The notes beneath the pieces were generated by a model. It saw only the letters and a list, made by a program, of their open reading frames with translations. It was not told where the DNA came from and searched no databases. A stretch of 64,000 nt of DNA from Pontibacter pudoricolor. Its GTDB lineage: Bacteria > Bacteroidota > Bacteroidia > Cytophagales > Hymenobacteraceae. Below, in pieces: positions 25,521 through 35,223 of the stretch (position 1 is the stretch's first letter; every line of letters starts with the position of its first letter). A program made the position numbers and the translations under genes. The stretch is from NCBI RefSeq assembly GCF_010092985.1, contig NZ_CP048106.1:1860001-1924000 (forward strand), written 5' to 3'.

Positions 25521-27455
25521 ATGATATTAGATTCTAAAATCCCTGAAGGGCCATTGGCTGAAAAATGGGACAAGCATAAATTTAATGTGAAGCTGGTTAA
25601 CCCGGCCAACAAACGTAAATACGATATTATAGTAGTAGGAACCGGTCTTGCCGGTGCATCTGCTGCTGCAACCCTTGGCGAACTGGGCTACAATGTAAAA
25701 GCATTCTGCTTCCAGGATTCTCCTCGCCGCGCGCACTCTATTGCGGCACAGGGTGGTATAAACGCTGCTAAAAACTACCAGAACGATGGTGACTCTATTT
25801 TCCGTCTGTTCTATGATACTATAAAAGGTGGTGACTACCGTGCGCGTGAAGCAAACGTTTACCGCCTGGCACAGGTGTCTGTTAATATTATTGACCAGTG
25901 CGTTGCGCAGGGTGTTCCTTTCGCACGTGAGTACGGCGGTCTGCTTGCAAACCGTTCGTTCGGTGGTGCGCAGGTATCGCGTACGTTCTACGCCCGTGGC
26001 CAAACCGGACAGCAGCTGTTATTAGGTGCCTATTCAGCGCTTAACCGCCAGATCGCTTACGGCAAAGTAAAAATGTACCCGCGCACCGAAATGCTTGACC
26101 TGGTTATGGTGGATGGCAAAGCGCGTGGTATAGTTGTTCGTAACCTGATCACAGGTAAAATAGAATCACATAGCGCGCACGCTGTAGTACTGGCAACAGG
26201 TGGTTACGGTAACGTATTCTTCCTTTCTACTAACGCCATGGGCTCTAACGCTACGGCAGCCTGGAGAGCACATAAGAAAGGTGCTTTGTTTGCTAACCCT
26301 TGCTTTACACAGATCCACCCTACCTGTATCCCGGTTTCAGGCGAGTACCAGTCTAAGCTTACGCTGATGTCTGAGTCGCTTCGTAACGACGGCCGTGTAT
26401 GGGTTCCTAAAACAGTTGAGATCGCACAGCGTCTTCGTAAAGGCGAAATCAGAGTTAGCGATATCAAAGAAGAAGACAGAGATTACTATTTAGAGCGTAA
26501 GTACCCTGCTTTCGGTAACCTGGTTCCCCGCGACGTGGCTTCGCGTAACGCCAAGCTGATGTGCGACGAAGGCCGTGGTGTTGGTGCTTCCGGTCTTGCC
26601 GTATTCCTTGACTTTGCCGATGCTATTAAACGCGAAGGTCAGCCAGCGATTGCTGCGAAATATGGTAACCTGTTTGAGATGTATGAAAAAATCACGGACG
26701 AGAACCCATACGAAAACCCAATGCGTATTTACCCGGCTGTGCACTATACTATGGGTGGCCTTTGGGTAGACTATAACCTGATGACCAACATCCCGGGTTT
26801 ATATGCTACCGGTGAATGTAACTTCTCTGACCACGGCGCCAACCGCCTGGGTGCTTCTGCACTAATGCAGGGCCTTGCTGATGGTTACTTCGTGATTCCT
26901 TATACTATAGGTGACTACCTGGCTCAGAACCCAACTACTAAAGTAACTACTGACCACCCTGCCTTTAAAGAAGCTGAGCAGGCTGTAATAGCTAAAAATA
27001 ACCAGCTGCTTTCTATCAACGGTACCCGTACCGTAGATGATTTCCATAAGCAACTTGGGCATATTATGTGGGATTACTGTGGTATGGCCCGAAACGCAGA
27101 AGGTCTTCAGTTTGCAAAAGGAGAAATCCGTAAGCTGCGTGAAGAGTTCTGGAGAGATGTGAAGGTTGTTGGTGTAAACGAAGAACTGAACATCACTTTA
27201 GAAAAAGCCAACCGTGTAGCCGACTTCCTGGAACTTGGTGAACTGATGGTAGAAGATGCACTGCAACGCAATGAATCCTGTGGTGGTCACTTCCGTGAAG
27301 AATACCAGACACCTGAGAACGAAGCTCTTCGTGACGATGAGAACTATGCTTATGTAGCTGCCTGGGAGTTTACAGGTGTTGGCAATGAGCCGGTACTTCA
27401 TAAAGAAGAACTGAAGTTCGAGAACGTGAAGCTAACACAGCGTAGCTATAAATAA
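25521..27455 (+). CDS. sdhA: Succinate dehydrogenase/fumarate reductase flavoprotein subunit
   Basis: 644-residue catalytic subunit carrying covalent FAD; oxidises succinate to fumarate in the TCA cycle. The FAD-binding GxGxxG is in [19 protein letters not shown] near residue 38. The His for covalent flavin attachment is in [15 protein letters not shown]. Substrate-site segments include [11 protein letters not shown] and [17 protein letters not shown]. The length and the N-terminal extension are typical of Bacteroidetes enzymes. The gap to sdhB is widened to 93 nt by an inverted word-repeat element. Confidence 0.97.
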   Translation: MILDSKIPEGPLAEKWDKHKFNVKLVNPANKRKYDIIVVGTGLAGASAAATLGELGYNVKAFCFQDSPRRAHSIAAQGGINAAKNYQNDGDSIFRLFYDTIKGGDYRAREANVYRLAQVSVNIIDQCVAQGVPFAREYGGLLANRSFGGAQVSRTFYARGQTGQQLLLGAYSALNRQIAYGKVKMYPRTEMLDLVMVDGKARGIVVRNLITGKIESHSAHAVVLATGGYGNVFFLSTNAMGSNATAAWRAHKKGALFANPCFTQIHPTCIPVSGEYQSKLTLMSESLRNDGRVWVPKTVEIAQRLRKGEIRVSDIKEEDRDYYLERKYPAFGNLVPRDVASRNAKLMCDEGRGVGASGLAVFLDFADAIKREGQPAIAAKYGNLFEMYEKITDENPYENPMRIYPAVHYTMGGLWVDYNLMTNIPGLYATGECNFSDHGANRLGASALMQGLADGYFVIPYTIGDYLAQNPTTKVTTDHPAFKEAEQAVIAKNNQLLSINGTRTVDDFHKQLGHIMWDYCGMARNAEGLQFAKGEIRKLREEFWRDVKVVGVNEELNITLEKANRVADFLELGELMVEDALQRNESCGGHFREEYQTPENEALRDDENYAYVAAWEFTGVGNEPVLHKEELKFENVKLTQRSYK

Positions 27456-27548
27456 TGACTAATTAATAATTAAGAATGAGTAATGGGTCTGGGAACAGAT
27501 GATTTAAAATTCTTAATTCATAATTCTTAATTTGTAATTAATAAGAAA
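27456..27548. repeat. Word-repeat inverted element inside the sdh operon, copy 3
   Basis: The left arm (about 27456-27485) is built of TGACTAATTAATAATTAAG and GAATGAG. The right arm (about 27508-27545) repeats ATTCTTAATTCATAATTC and TTAATTTGTAATTAAT, complementary to it. The element would form a hairpin in the mRNA between sdhA and sdhB. Confidence 0.7.
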
Positions 27549-28334
27549 ATGGCTGGAAGTAATCCAAATGCTAAACCAATGGACTTAACACTAAAGGTTT
27601 GGCGCCAAAAAAATAGAGAATCAGCGGGTTCAATGGTAACATACCCGATCAAAGGTATTTCCCCGGATATGTCGTTCCTGGAAATGCTGGATGTATTAAA
27701 CGAAGACCTGCTGCGAGCCGGCCAGGATCCTATCGCTTTCGACCACGATTGCCGTGAGGGTATCTGCGGTATGTGCAGCTTGTACATTAACGGTCGTCCG
27801 CATGGTCCGGAGCGTGGTACAACTACGTGCCAGCTGCACATGCGCCACTTCAACGACGGCGATACTATAACTATAGAGCCCTGGAGAGCTGCTGCTTTTC
27901 CGGTTCATAAAGACCTTGTAGTAGATCGCTCCGCTTTTGATCGTATTCAGCAGGCAGGTGGTTATGTATCTGTAAACACAGGTGGTGTACCGGATGCGAA
28001 CGCTATCCCGATCGGAAAATCTATAGCTGATAAAGCATTTGATGCTGCGACTTGTATTGGTTGTGGCGCCTGTGTTGCAGCCTGTAAAAATGCTTCTGCT
28101 ATGCTGTTCGTGAGTGCAAAAGTATCTCAGCTGGCAATGCTGCCGCAAGGCAAGGTAGAGGCCAAAACCCGTGTAGAGAACATGGTTGCCCAGATGGATG
28201 TGGAAGGTTTTGGTGCCTGCTCTAATACGGGTGCCTGTGCTGCCGAATGCCCTGTAGGTATTTCTCTTGAGAACATTGCTATCATGAACAGAGAGTATCT
28301 TTCAGCGAAAGCAACGTCAGAACACGTAGCCTAA
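27549..28334 (+). CDS. sdhB: Succinate dehydrogenase iron-sulfur subunit
   Basis: 261-residue electron-transfer subunit. The N-terminal plant-type ferredoxin domain binds [2Fe-2S] through CREGICGMC and the downstream Cys in TTTCQLHM. The C-terminal domain binds the 4Fe and 3Fe clusters through [12 protein letters not shown] and [15 protein letters not shown]. It passes electrons from SdhA to the heme/menaquinone subunit. The length suits the Bacteroidetes/epsilon-type enzymes. Last gene of the operon, closed by a strong terminator. Confidence 0.96.
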   Translation: MAGSNPNAKPMDLTLKVWRQKNRESAGSMVTYPIKGISPDMSFLEMLDVLNEDLLRAGQDPIAFDHDCREGICGMCSLYINGRPHGPERGTTTCQLHMRHFNDGDTITIEPWRAAAFPVHKDLVVDRSAFDRIQQAGGYVSVNTGGVPDANAIPIGKSIADKAFDAATCIGCGACVAACKNASAMLFVSAKVSQLAMLPQGKVEAKTRVENMVAQMDVEGFGACSNTGACAAECPVGISLENIAIMNREYLSAKATSEHVA

Positions 28335-28350
28335 CAGCTTTTAACAATCT

Positions 28351-28386
28351 AAAAGGCGGGCAGCAATGTCACCGCCTTTTTGTTTT
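28351..28386 (+). terminator. Terminator of the sdhCAB operon
   Basis: Stem AAAGGCGG / CCGCCTTT with a 12-nt loop, followed by TTGTTTT. Confidence 0.85.
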
Positions 28387-28476
28387 AAATCGCTTTGTGC
28401 TTAATATTGTCGCCACATCACCAAACTATAACCTTACATGCTACTCCCGGTTTAAAGAGTAACTAAACTATAGCAC

Positions 28477-29001
28477 ATGATCACACTTATTTCAGGAACA
28501 AACAGGCCTGAATCAAATAGTATAGCCATTGTAAATATGTATGCCGCGCTCTTACAAAAGCACGGCGTGCCTTACCAGATACTGGACCTGGCAGCGCTAC
28601 CTGCTGACTTTATAGTTTCCGCACTTTACGATAACACCGGCAAAAATGAGCAATTCAATAACCTGGCAGGTATGATTGCTGGCTCAGATAAGTTTGTGTT
28701 TGTAGTACCTGAATATAATTCATCCTACCCAGGCGTGCTTAAAGCGTTTATTGACGGGCTCTCCTACCCTAATACATTCAAGAACAAGAAAGGAGCTTTA
28801 ATCGGCTTGTCTTCGGGCATGCAGGGCAGCGGACTGGCTCTTAGCCACCTCACTGATGTGTTGAACTACCTGGGCATGCATGTAATGGCTATGCGCCTTA
28901 AACTGGCTCATATCGAAAAGAACTTTGATGGCACGCAACTTACCAACAAACTATACAACGAACTGCTGGAGCAGCATGTGGAGCAGTTTTTATCCTTTTA
29001 A
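28477..29001 (+). CDS. NAD(P)H-dependent FMN reductase family protein
   Basis: 174-residue flavodoxin-like oxidoreductase. The FMN phosphate loop is ISGTNRPESNSIAI at the N-terminus; VVPEYNSSYPGVLKAFID is the signature of the NADPH-dependent FMN/azoreductase/chromate reductase family; GLSSGMQGSG contacts the flavin. Members transfer hydride to quinones, azo dyes or metals, and the physiological substrate here is not evident. Monocistronic, between the sdh operon and the convergent ftsZ. Confidence 0.85.
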   Translation: MITLISGTNRPESNSIAIVNMYAALLQKHGVPYQILDLAALPADFIVSALYDNTGKNEQFNNLAGMIAGSDKFVFVVPEYNSSYPGVLKAFIDGLSYPNTFKNKKGALIGLSSGMQGSGLALSHLTDVLNYLGMHVMAMRLKLAHIEKNFDGTQLTNKLYNELLEQHVEQFLSF

Positions 29002-29027
29002 ACTATAGGCTAAACTATAACCTATAC

Positions 29028-29085
29028 AAACTATAAAAACAGAAAAGGCTTCCAAAACTGGAAGCCTTTTCTGTTTTTATAGTTT
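29028..29085. terminator. Bidirectional terminator between the FMN reductase gene and ftsZ
   Basis: A perfect 27-bp inverted repeat: the arms 29028-29054 and 29059-29085 are exact complements around the loop AAAC. The core AGAAAAGGCTTCCA is flanked by AAACTATA on the left and TATAGTTT on the right, so the abundant CTATA word forms the base of the stem. It also closes the dcw operon. Confidence 0.92.
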
Positions 29086-29091
29086 GATCAC

Positions 29092-30615
29092 TTAGTCAAC
29101 GTTATCGTGCAGGAAACGATTGTCGCCTAAAATCTCATTATCATCATTCAAGTTAAAGCGGGAGATGTTACGCTCTGAAGAATGTGCTACAGACTCCAGT
29201 GCTACATTGCGGCGCAGGTAAGCAGGCACTTCAAGCTTCTCTTTTATAGCCTCCGTCGTGATCTCAGAACTCAGTCTGCGAAGACGCTCACGGCGCTCTT
29301 CCTGTCTGCGCTTCATTAGCTCACGTTCCTCCACTTCACGGGCCACGCGATCATCTGCCTTAGGCGGATAAAAGCTTTCCGGTGTGTCCGTAGCACCCAG
29401 ATCAAACACGATACGGGTTGGCTGCTGCTCAACTGGCTTACGTACTGCCTCATACTGCGGGGCAGGTACCGGTGCCGGGATTGGTGCAGGAGCCGGCGCC
29501 TGAACTATAGGAGCTGGCGCTGCCACCTGCTTAGGCACAAATGTAGTTACCTCAATAACTTCTGGCTTAGCTGGCTCAGCTACTTCAATTTTTTTTTGGC
29601 TCTCCAGGTCAAATACCGTTTTTTTAGGCTCCATCAGGTTATCCGTATTGCTGGCAAAACCTGTCGCAATAACAGTAACGCGAATGCTTTGGCCCAGGTC
29701 AGAATCAATACCATGACCGAAAATAACTTCAGCTTCCTGGCCAGCTTTGTCCTGGATATATTCTGTAATCTCAGTCAACTCATCCATCTCAAGCTCTGCC
29801 TGCTCACCAGACATAATTGAAAGAAGGATTTTCTGAGCACCATGAATGTCAGTGTTGTTCAATAACGGAGAAGAAAGCGCTTCTTCAGCAGCACGTAACG
29901 CACGGCCTTCGCCTTCTGTTATCGCAGAACCCATCACTGCGGCACCAGAGTCTTTCATTACCGTTTTAACGTCTTCAAAGTCAACGTTTACTTCAGCTGT
30001 AACTGTAATAATCTCAGCTATAGATTTAGCAGCTGTAGTTAACACGTTATCTGCTTTTGCAAATGCCTCCCGGATGGTCAGGTTACCAAACATCTCGCGC
30101 AGCTTGTCGTTCAGGATCACCAGGATCGTATCGCAGTTTTCGCTTAGTTCTCTAACACCATCTTCAGCAGCCTGCTTCTTCTTACGGCCTTCAAAACCGA
30201 AAGGAGCTGTAACTATACCAACTGTAAGTATACCTAGCTCTTTAGCAACTTTTGCAATTACAGGAGCAGCACCAGTACCAGTACCACCACCCATACCTGC
30301 CGTAATAAATACCATTTTGGTATCGTTGCTCAGCATTTCACGGATTTCTTCCTTGCTTTCAAGAGCAGCTTGCTTGCCTTTTTCAGGGTTCGCTCCTGCG
30401 CCAAGGCCTTCTGTCAGGTTTTGACCAAGTGCCAGTCTGGTAGGAACGCTGCTGCTTTTAAGGGCTTGTGCATCGGTATTACATATGATAAACTCAACAT
30501 CTTTAATGCCCTGGTTATACATATGGTTCACAGCGTTGCTTCCACCGCCCCCGACACCAATCACCTTAATGATAGACTTACTGCTTGACGGTAAGTCGAA
30601 AGTGTACATGCTCAT
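29092..30615 (-). CDS. ftsZ: Cell division protein FtsZ
   Basis: 507-residue tubulin-like GTPase that forms the division ring. The GTP-binding motif GMGGGTGTGAAPV, the N-terminal KVIGVGGGGSNAVNHM and the synergy-loop region are intact. After the roughly 320-residue core comes a long variable linker rich in Pro, Ala, Glu and Arg (about 350-470). The tail (PAYLRRNVALE, ... DNRFLHDNVD) is of the extended Bacteroidetes type rather than the short E. coli peptide. Last gene of the dcw cluster, 26 nt after ftsA. Confidence 0.97.
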   Translation of the reverse strand: MSMYTFDLPSSSKSIIKVIGVGGGGSNAVNHMYNQGIKDVEFIICNTDAQALKSSSVPTRLALGQNLTEGLGAGANPEKGKQAALESKEEIREMLSNDTKMVFITAGMGGGTGTGAAPVIAKVAKELGILTVGIVTAPFGFEGRKKKQAAEDGVRELSENCDTILVILNDKLREMFGNLTIREAFAKADNVLTTAAKSIAEIITVTAEVNVDFEDVKTVMKDSGAAVMGSAITEGEGRALRAAEEALSSPLLNNTDIHGAQKILLSIMSGEQAELEMDELTEITEYIQDKAGQEAEVIFGHGIDSDLGQSIRVTVIATGFASNTDNLMEPKKTVFDLESQKKIEVAEPAKPEVIEVTTFVPKQVAAPAPIVQAPAPAPIPAPVPAPQYEAVRKPVEQQPTRIVFDLGATDTPESFYPPKADDRVAREVEERELMKRRQEERRERLRRLSSEITTEAIKEKLEVPAYLRRNVALESVAHSSERNISRFNLNDDNEILGDNRFLHDNVD

Positions 30616-30641
30616 GCTAATTTCTCCTGCTCTGTTATGGG

Positions 30642-31946
30642 TTAATAACTTTGTTTGTTGTCGTCTATATCATCGGATAAGAAGCCTTTTATCATGCTGA
30701 TGATGCCGCCTTCTTTACCTCCGGCTTTAGGGGCCGGTTTTTTATATTCTATTCTTTCCGGTGCTTCCGATACTCTTTCGGCACTGCGATTGTCCAGCGA
30801 CTGGAAACCGGCAAGCACAAGCCCCACACTGGTTGCATACATCGGGCTCTTCACAGCGTCAATTTTAGATTTGCCAAGGTGCTCGTTCGGATAACCGATA
30901 CGCGTATCCATGCCTGAAATGTATTCTACCAGTTGCACCAGGTTCTGAAGCTGCGCCCCGCCGCCTGTGATAACTATACCAGCTGCCAGACTGTTTGCAT
31001 ACCCTGATCTCACGATCTCGGCATATACCAGTTCTACAATCTCTTCCATTCTTGCCTCTATAATAAAAGCAAGGTTCTTCAAAGATATCTCTTTTGGCGT
31101 ACGATCTCTTAATCCAGGGATAGAAACTATCTCATTTTCTGAGGCTTCGTCTGCAATAGCTTTACCAAATTTTACCTTCAGTTGCTCCGCCTGGTTCTGC
31201 ATAACCATGCAGCCCTGCTTTATATCGGAGGTGATAATGTTGCCACCGAAAGGTAAAACAGCTGTATGACGGATAATATTGTCTTTGAAGATTGCTATAT
31301 CTGTTGTGCCACCGCCAATATCAACCAATGCCACACCTGCTTCACGTTCCTCATCGCTCAGCACCGACATGCAGGAGGCCAGGGGCTCCAGTATCAGCTG
31401 GTCAATTTCCAGGCCGGCACGGGTAACGCATTTGTTGATGTTGCTGATAGCATTTGACTGTGCTGTGATGATATGGAAGTTACCCTCCAGACGCACACCA
31501 GACATACCAACCGGATCCACTATACCTTCTTCGTAATCAACTTTGTACTCCTGCGGCATCACATGAATGATCTCGCTCCCCGGAGGTGTTACCAAACGGT
31601 ACATGTCGTTGGTGAGGCGATTCACGTCTTCAACAGTAATTTCGTTATCAGTCACGGCACGTGTAATACTGCCATTGTGCTGTAAACTTTTAATATGCTG
31701 ACCGGCAATCCCTACGTTCACTACGCCAATGTTAATGTCTGCCTGCGCTTCTGCCTGGCTTACTGCCTTTCTGATCGCTTCTACCGTTTTGTCGATATTG
31801 CTGACCATGCCACGCACAACCCCTTCAGAAGCTGCTTTTCCCATTCCCAGGATCTCCAGCTTACCATACTCGTTTCTCCGACCTACAAGTGCGCAAACTT
31901 TGGTTGTGCCAATGTCCAAGCCTACTACTATTTTGTCGTTCTGCAT
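30642..31946 (-). CDS. ftsA: Cell division protein FtsA
   Basis: 434-residue actin-like ATPase that ties FtsZ filaments to the inner membrane. The phosphate-1 motif VVGLDIGTTKVCALVG, the phosphate-2 motif VALVDIGGGTTDIAIF and the adenosine motif GIVITGGGAQL are all present. After a low-complexity Lys/Pro/Gly linker the C-terminus has an amphipathic helix (GGIISMIKGFLSDDI) that should bind the membrane. It lies between ftsQ and ftsZ, as in most bacteria. Confidence 0.97.
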   Translation of the reverse strand: MQNDKIVVGLDIGTTKVCALVGRRNEYGKLEILGMGKAASEGVVRGMVSNIDKTVEAIRKAVSQAEAQADINIGVVNVGIAGQHIKSLQHNGSITRAVTDNEITVEDVNRLTNDMYRLVTPPGSEIIHVMPQEYKVDYEEGIVDPVGMSGVRLEGNFHIITAQSNAISNINKCVTRAGLEIDQLILEPLASCMSVLSDEEREAGVALVDIGGGTTDIAIFKDNIIRHTAVLPFGGNIITSDIKQGCMVMQNQAEQLKVKFGKAIADEASENEIVSIPGLRDRTPKEISLKNLAFIIEARMEEIVELVYAEIVRSGYANSLAAGIVITGGGAQLQNLVQLVEYISGMDTRIGYPNEHLGKSKIDAVKSPMYATSVGLVLAGFQSLDNRSAERVSEAPERIEYKKPAPKAGGKEGGIISMIKGFLSDDIDDNKQSY

Positions 31947-31956
31947 ATCTGTATAT

Positions 31957-32718
31957 TTATTCGCAAATTATCTGATCTTCAAACTCTACATTTACTCTTT
32001 TATATTTGTCCCACCCCATCACAGGCAGCACTTCTTTATAAAAAATCATTAGTTTCTTAAACTTCTGCTCCGGGTTTCCTGGCTTTCCAAACTCTATGGT
32101 ATGGTCGCCAACCTGCGGCAAAAAAGAAACTTTACCCTTGCCATCAATATGCATCTGGGCTAACTGTGCTTTCCAAAACTCATCATTCTCAATGAACTGA
32201 AGTAGTGAAAGGTAGTTCTGGCCAACCGAATCCTGGAAAAACTCCTGGTTAAGAGGTTTTAAAAGAGCCGATTTGGTAATTGGGATTACACGAGCGGTGT
32301 ATCTTTCTGAGAGAGGCAGGATGTGCCCTTCTAAATCGATGTATACATCTTGATCTGGTCGTATAATTCTTGCAATAGGCCTGTTCTGTTTTACTTGCAC
32401 ATGGATATTGCCATCCAGCCCCCGGTAAACATCTGCATCTGCCACAAATTTGTGTGATTCGATGCGTTTCTCAAGGTTCTTCAGGTCAATATTTTTATTG
32501 GAGATCCCTTCAATTTTACGCTCGCCCTCGCGGGTAAGCAGGTCCTTTACTTCCTTATCCCCAATAAAGTAATTATTGTACTCATTATCAATTTTTATTG
32601 CCACTTTCTGACAAACTTTTTCATTTTGTCGGGAATTGGCAAAGCCCGCTAAGGCTCCGATTGTAACGATGCTACAACCTGCAAAAATTAAAGATTTTAT
32701 TTTACTATTCAAGCCCAT
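31957..32718 (-). CDS. ftsQ: Cell division protein FtsQ/DivIB
   Basis: 253-residue bitopic inner-membrane protein. One transmembrane helix (about residues 8-26, SLIFAGCSIVTIGALAGFA) is followed by a periplasmic part with a POTRA-like region (FIGDKEVKDLL...KNLEKRIESHKFVADADVYRGLDGNIHVQVKQNRPIAR in overview) and the beta domain. In the divisome it bridges FtsL/FtsB and the SEDS synthase. Sequence similarity within this family is low, so the call rests on topology, the P-x-A-R type motif and position between murC and ftsA. The gap to murC is 1 nt. Confidence 0.9.
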   Translation of the reverse strand: MGLNSKIKSLIFAGCSIVTIGALAGFANSRQNEKVCQKVAIKIDNEYNNYFIGDKEVKDLLTREGERKIEGISNKNIDLKNLEKRIESHKFVADADVYRGLDGNIHVQVKQNRPIARIIRPDQDVYIDLEGHILPLSERYTARVIPITKSALLKPLNQEFFQDSVGQNYLSLLQFIENDEFWKAQLAQMHIDGKGKVSFLPQVGDHTIEFGKPGNPEQKFKKLMIFYKEVLPVMGWDKYKRVNVEFEDQIICE

Positions 32719-32719
32719 G

Positions 32720-34114
32720 CTACACTTTTTCTAAAATATTTTTGATAGGCTTCACTAATGTATCAATATCACCGGCTCCAACGGTTGCCAGCACGTCAAA
32801 ATCAGTGTTCAGGGCTAAATTATCCACAATTTCAGCCTTGCTTATCAACGATTTTACAGGGCACGAAATACGCTCCAAAAGCATTTCTGATGTTATGCCT
32901 GGTATTGGTTTTTCGCGGGCAGGATAAATATCCAGTAATATCACTTCATCTGCCTTACTCAGGCTCTCTGCGAACTCATTTGCGAAGTCGCGGGTGCGCG
33001 TGAAAAGGTGTGGCTGAAATATCACTTTAATTCGTTTGCTCGGGTACAGGGCACGCAGCGAAGACATGAAAGCATCTATCTCCTTAGGATGATGGGCGTA
33101 GTCATCAATATAAACTTTTCCATTGCCTTCATACACAAATTCGAAGCGACGCTTTACGCCCTTATAAGACTGAACGCCACTACGGATCTGATCTTCAGAC
33201 ACCTGCAAAATTTGCGCTACGAGCGTAGCTGCCAATACATTCTCTGCATTATGAAAACCAGGTACTCCCAGCTGCAGCGAACCTATGTTACGGAGCGGGC
33301 TCTCCACATCAAATTTAAACCAGCGCCCTTCAATGGTAAGGTTCTGAATATAAGCATCCCCCGAGTTTAAACTATAGGAAATAACATTTACTCCAGGCTG
33401 AATCTGAGCTGTTAAACGTGGGTCTGTATTTTTATTCAGTAACAAGTAGCCGCCTGGTTTTATCTGACCTATGAACCTCTGAAACGTACGTATCAGTTCC
33501 TCGCTGTCACCATAAATATCCAAATGGTCTGGGTCTGCGGAAGTTACGATTGCAATATCCGGAAACAGCGTCAGGAAGGAACGGTCATATTCATCTGCTT
33601 CCACTACAACCAACTCCTGCTCGCGCTCTCCTTTACTGATCAAAAGGTTCGAGTTTATGTTGGTAGCGATCCCTCCTAAAAAGGCAGAAGCATCTACGCC
33701 GGCGTGGTGCAACAGGTGCGTAACCATGGACGAAGTAGTAGTTTTGCCATGCGTACCGGCTACGGCTATAGTAAAAGCATTCGCCGTAATGATACCTAAC
33801 ACCTCAGAGCGTTTTTTTATAGTATAGTTCTGCTCTTTCAGGTAATTCCATTCGGCATGCTCGGCCGGGATAGCAGGTGTCAGAATAACCAGCGTATTTT
33901 CCTTATCCTGAAGAATTTCCTGTGGCAGGTTAGTTATGTCATCTTCGTAATGAACTATAATTCCTTCCTGCTCCAGCGCTTCGGTAAGTGGGGTTCTGGT
34001 TTTATCATAGCCCCAAACCGGGAAACCTTTGGCATGGAACCACCGGGCAATAGCGCTCATACCAATGCCGCCAATGCCTAAGAAGTAAATATACCTGTAG
34101 TCTTCCAGTCTCAC
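32720..34114 (-). CDS. murC: UDP-N-acetylmuramate-L-alanine ligase MurC
   Basis: 464-residue ATP-dependent ligase adding L-Ala to UDP-MurNAc. The N-terminal YFLGIGGIGMSAIARWF binds UDP, the P-loop is AGTHGKTTTSSMV, and the central-domain EADEYDRSFL and the YIDDYAHHP motif are MurC signatures. The C-terminal domain carries the usual FQPHLFTRT. The start overlaps the murG stop by 4 nt (ATGA), showing translational coupling. Confidence 0.97.
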   Translation of the reverse strand: MRLEDYRYIYFLGIGGIGMSAIARWFHAKGFPVWGYDKTRTPLTEALEQEGIIVHYEDDITNLPQEILQDKENTLVILTPAIPAEHAEWNYLKEQNYTIKKRSEVLGIITANAFTIAVAGTHGKTTTSSMVTHLLHHAGVDASAFLGGIATNINSNLLISKGEREQELVVVEADEYDRSFLTLFPDIAIVTSADPDHLDIYGDSEELIRTFQRFIGQIKPGGYLLLNKNTDPRLTAQIQPGVNVISYSLNSGDAYIQNLTIEGRWFKFDVESPLRNIGSLQLGVPGFHNAENVLAATLVAQILQVSEDQIRSGVQSYKGVKRRFEFVYEGNGKVYIDDYAHHPKEIDAFMSSLRALYPSKRIKVIFQPHLFTRTRDFANEFAESLSKADEVILLDIYPAREKPIPGITSEMLLERISCPVKSLISKAEIVDNLALNTDFDVLATVGAGDIDTLVKPIKNILEKV

Positions 34115-35223
34115 TTTATCAGTTTTACAAGTTCGTTCACAATTTCGGCCGCCGCATTAGGGCGTGCCATTTTCTTTATATTTTCAGAAAGCCGCTTCTG
34201 CTCCTGCTCGTTCTGTGCCAGTTGCAAGGCAGCCGGAATCAGTTTCTGCGAGGCTTCTACATCTTTTACAAGTATTGCTGCATGCTGATTTACCAAAGCC
34301 ATTGCATTTTTCGTCTGGTGATCTTCCGCCACGTTCGGGGATGGCACCAGTATACAAGGCTTTGCAGCCAGGCATAATTCAGAGATCGACAGTGCCCCAG
34401 CTCTTGAAACAACTATATCCGAAGCGGCATAAGCCAGGTCCATACGCTTTATGAAGTCAAATATACGGATGCCTTTTTCAGTATAGTTTGCTTCCAGCTC
34501 TTTGGCTTCGGTATAAAATCCTTTGCCAGTTTGCCATATCAACTGATAACCGGCCTCCGTAATTTGCGCCAATCCACTAGCAATACTTTGATTTATAGTT
34601 CTGGCACCAAGACTACCGCCTATTACCAATATTGTTTTCTTTTCTGATGTAAGGCCGAAATGCAAAAGTGCTTCTCTCCTTTTCTCTGTTATGTCCAGTA
34701 TATCCTGGCGCACTGGGTTACCGGTCAGTACAAGCTTCTCTGCCGGAAAGAACTTCTCCATGTTTGCGTAGGCCACGCATACTTTACCGGCTCTTTTTGC
34801 CAGTAATTTATTCGTTATGCCTGCATAAGAATTCTGCTCCTGGATAAGCGACGGGATACCTTTTGCAGTTGCCGCATATAGCAAAGGCCCACTGGCATAG
34901 CCACCCACTCCAACTACAGCATCCGGCTTAAAATCCTTTATGATCTTATGTGCAGCCCGCACACTCGAAAGCACTTTTAGCGGAAACGACAGGTTATCTA
35001 TAGTTAATCTGCGTTGCAAACCACTGATCCAAAGCCCTACAATTTTATACCCTGCTTCCGGCACACGCGTCATTTCCATGCGGCCTTTAGCGCCCACAAA
35101 CAGTATCTCAGACTCAGGGCTAATTGCCTTGATCTGATTCGCAATGGCTACAGCCGGATAAATGTGTCCGCCGGTGCCTCCGCCACTGATAATGATGCGA
35201 TATGGTCTGTGGGTATTAGGCAT
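34111..35223 (-). CDS. murG: Lipid II synthase MurG (GlcNAc transferase)
   Basis: 370-residue GT-B glycosyltransferase at the inner face of the membrane; transfers GlcNAc from UDP-GlcNAc to lipid I. The N-terminal ISGGGTGGHIYPAVAIA and the acceptor-side loop GVGGYASGP are diagnostic. The C-terminal UDP-GlcNAc site includes VVSRAGALSISEL and the PNVAEDHQTKNA segment. Coupled to ftsW (8-nt overlap) and murC (4-nt overlap). Confidence 0.97.
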   Translation of the reverse strand: MPNTHRPYRIIISGGGTGGHIYPAVAIANQIKAISPESEILFVGAKGRMEMTRVPEAGYKIVGLWISGLQRRLTIDNLSFPLKVLSSVRAAHKIIKDFKPDAVVGVGGYASGPLLYAATAKGIPSLIQEQNSYAGITNKLLAKRAGKVCVAYANMEKFFPAEKLVLTGNPVRQDILDITEKRREALLHFGLTSEKKTILVIGGSLGARTINQSIASGLAQITEAGYQLIWQTGKGFYTEAKELEANYTEKGIRIFDFIKRMDLAYAASDIVVSRAGALSISELCLAAKPCILVPSPNVAEDHQTKNAMALVNQHAAILVKDVEASQKLIPAALQLAQNEQEQKRLSENIKKMARPNAAAEIVNELVKLIK

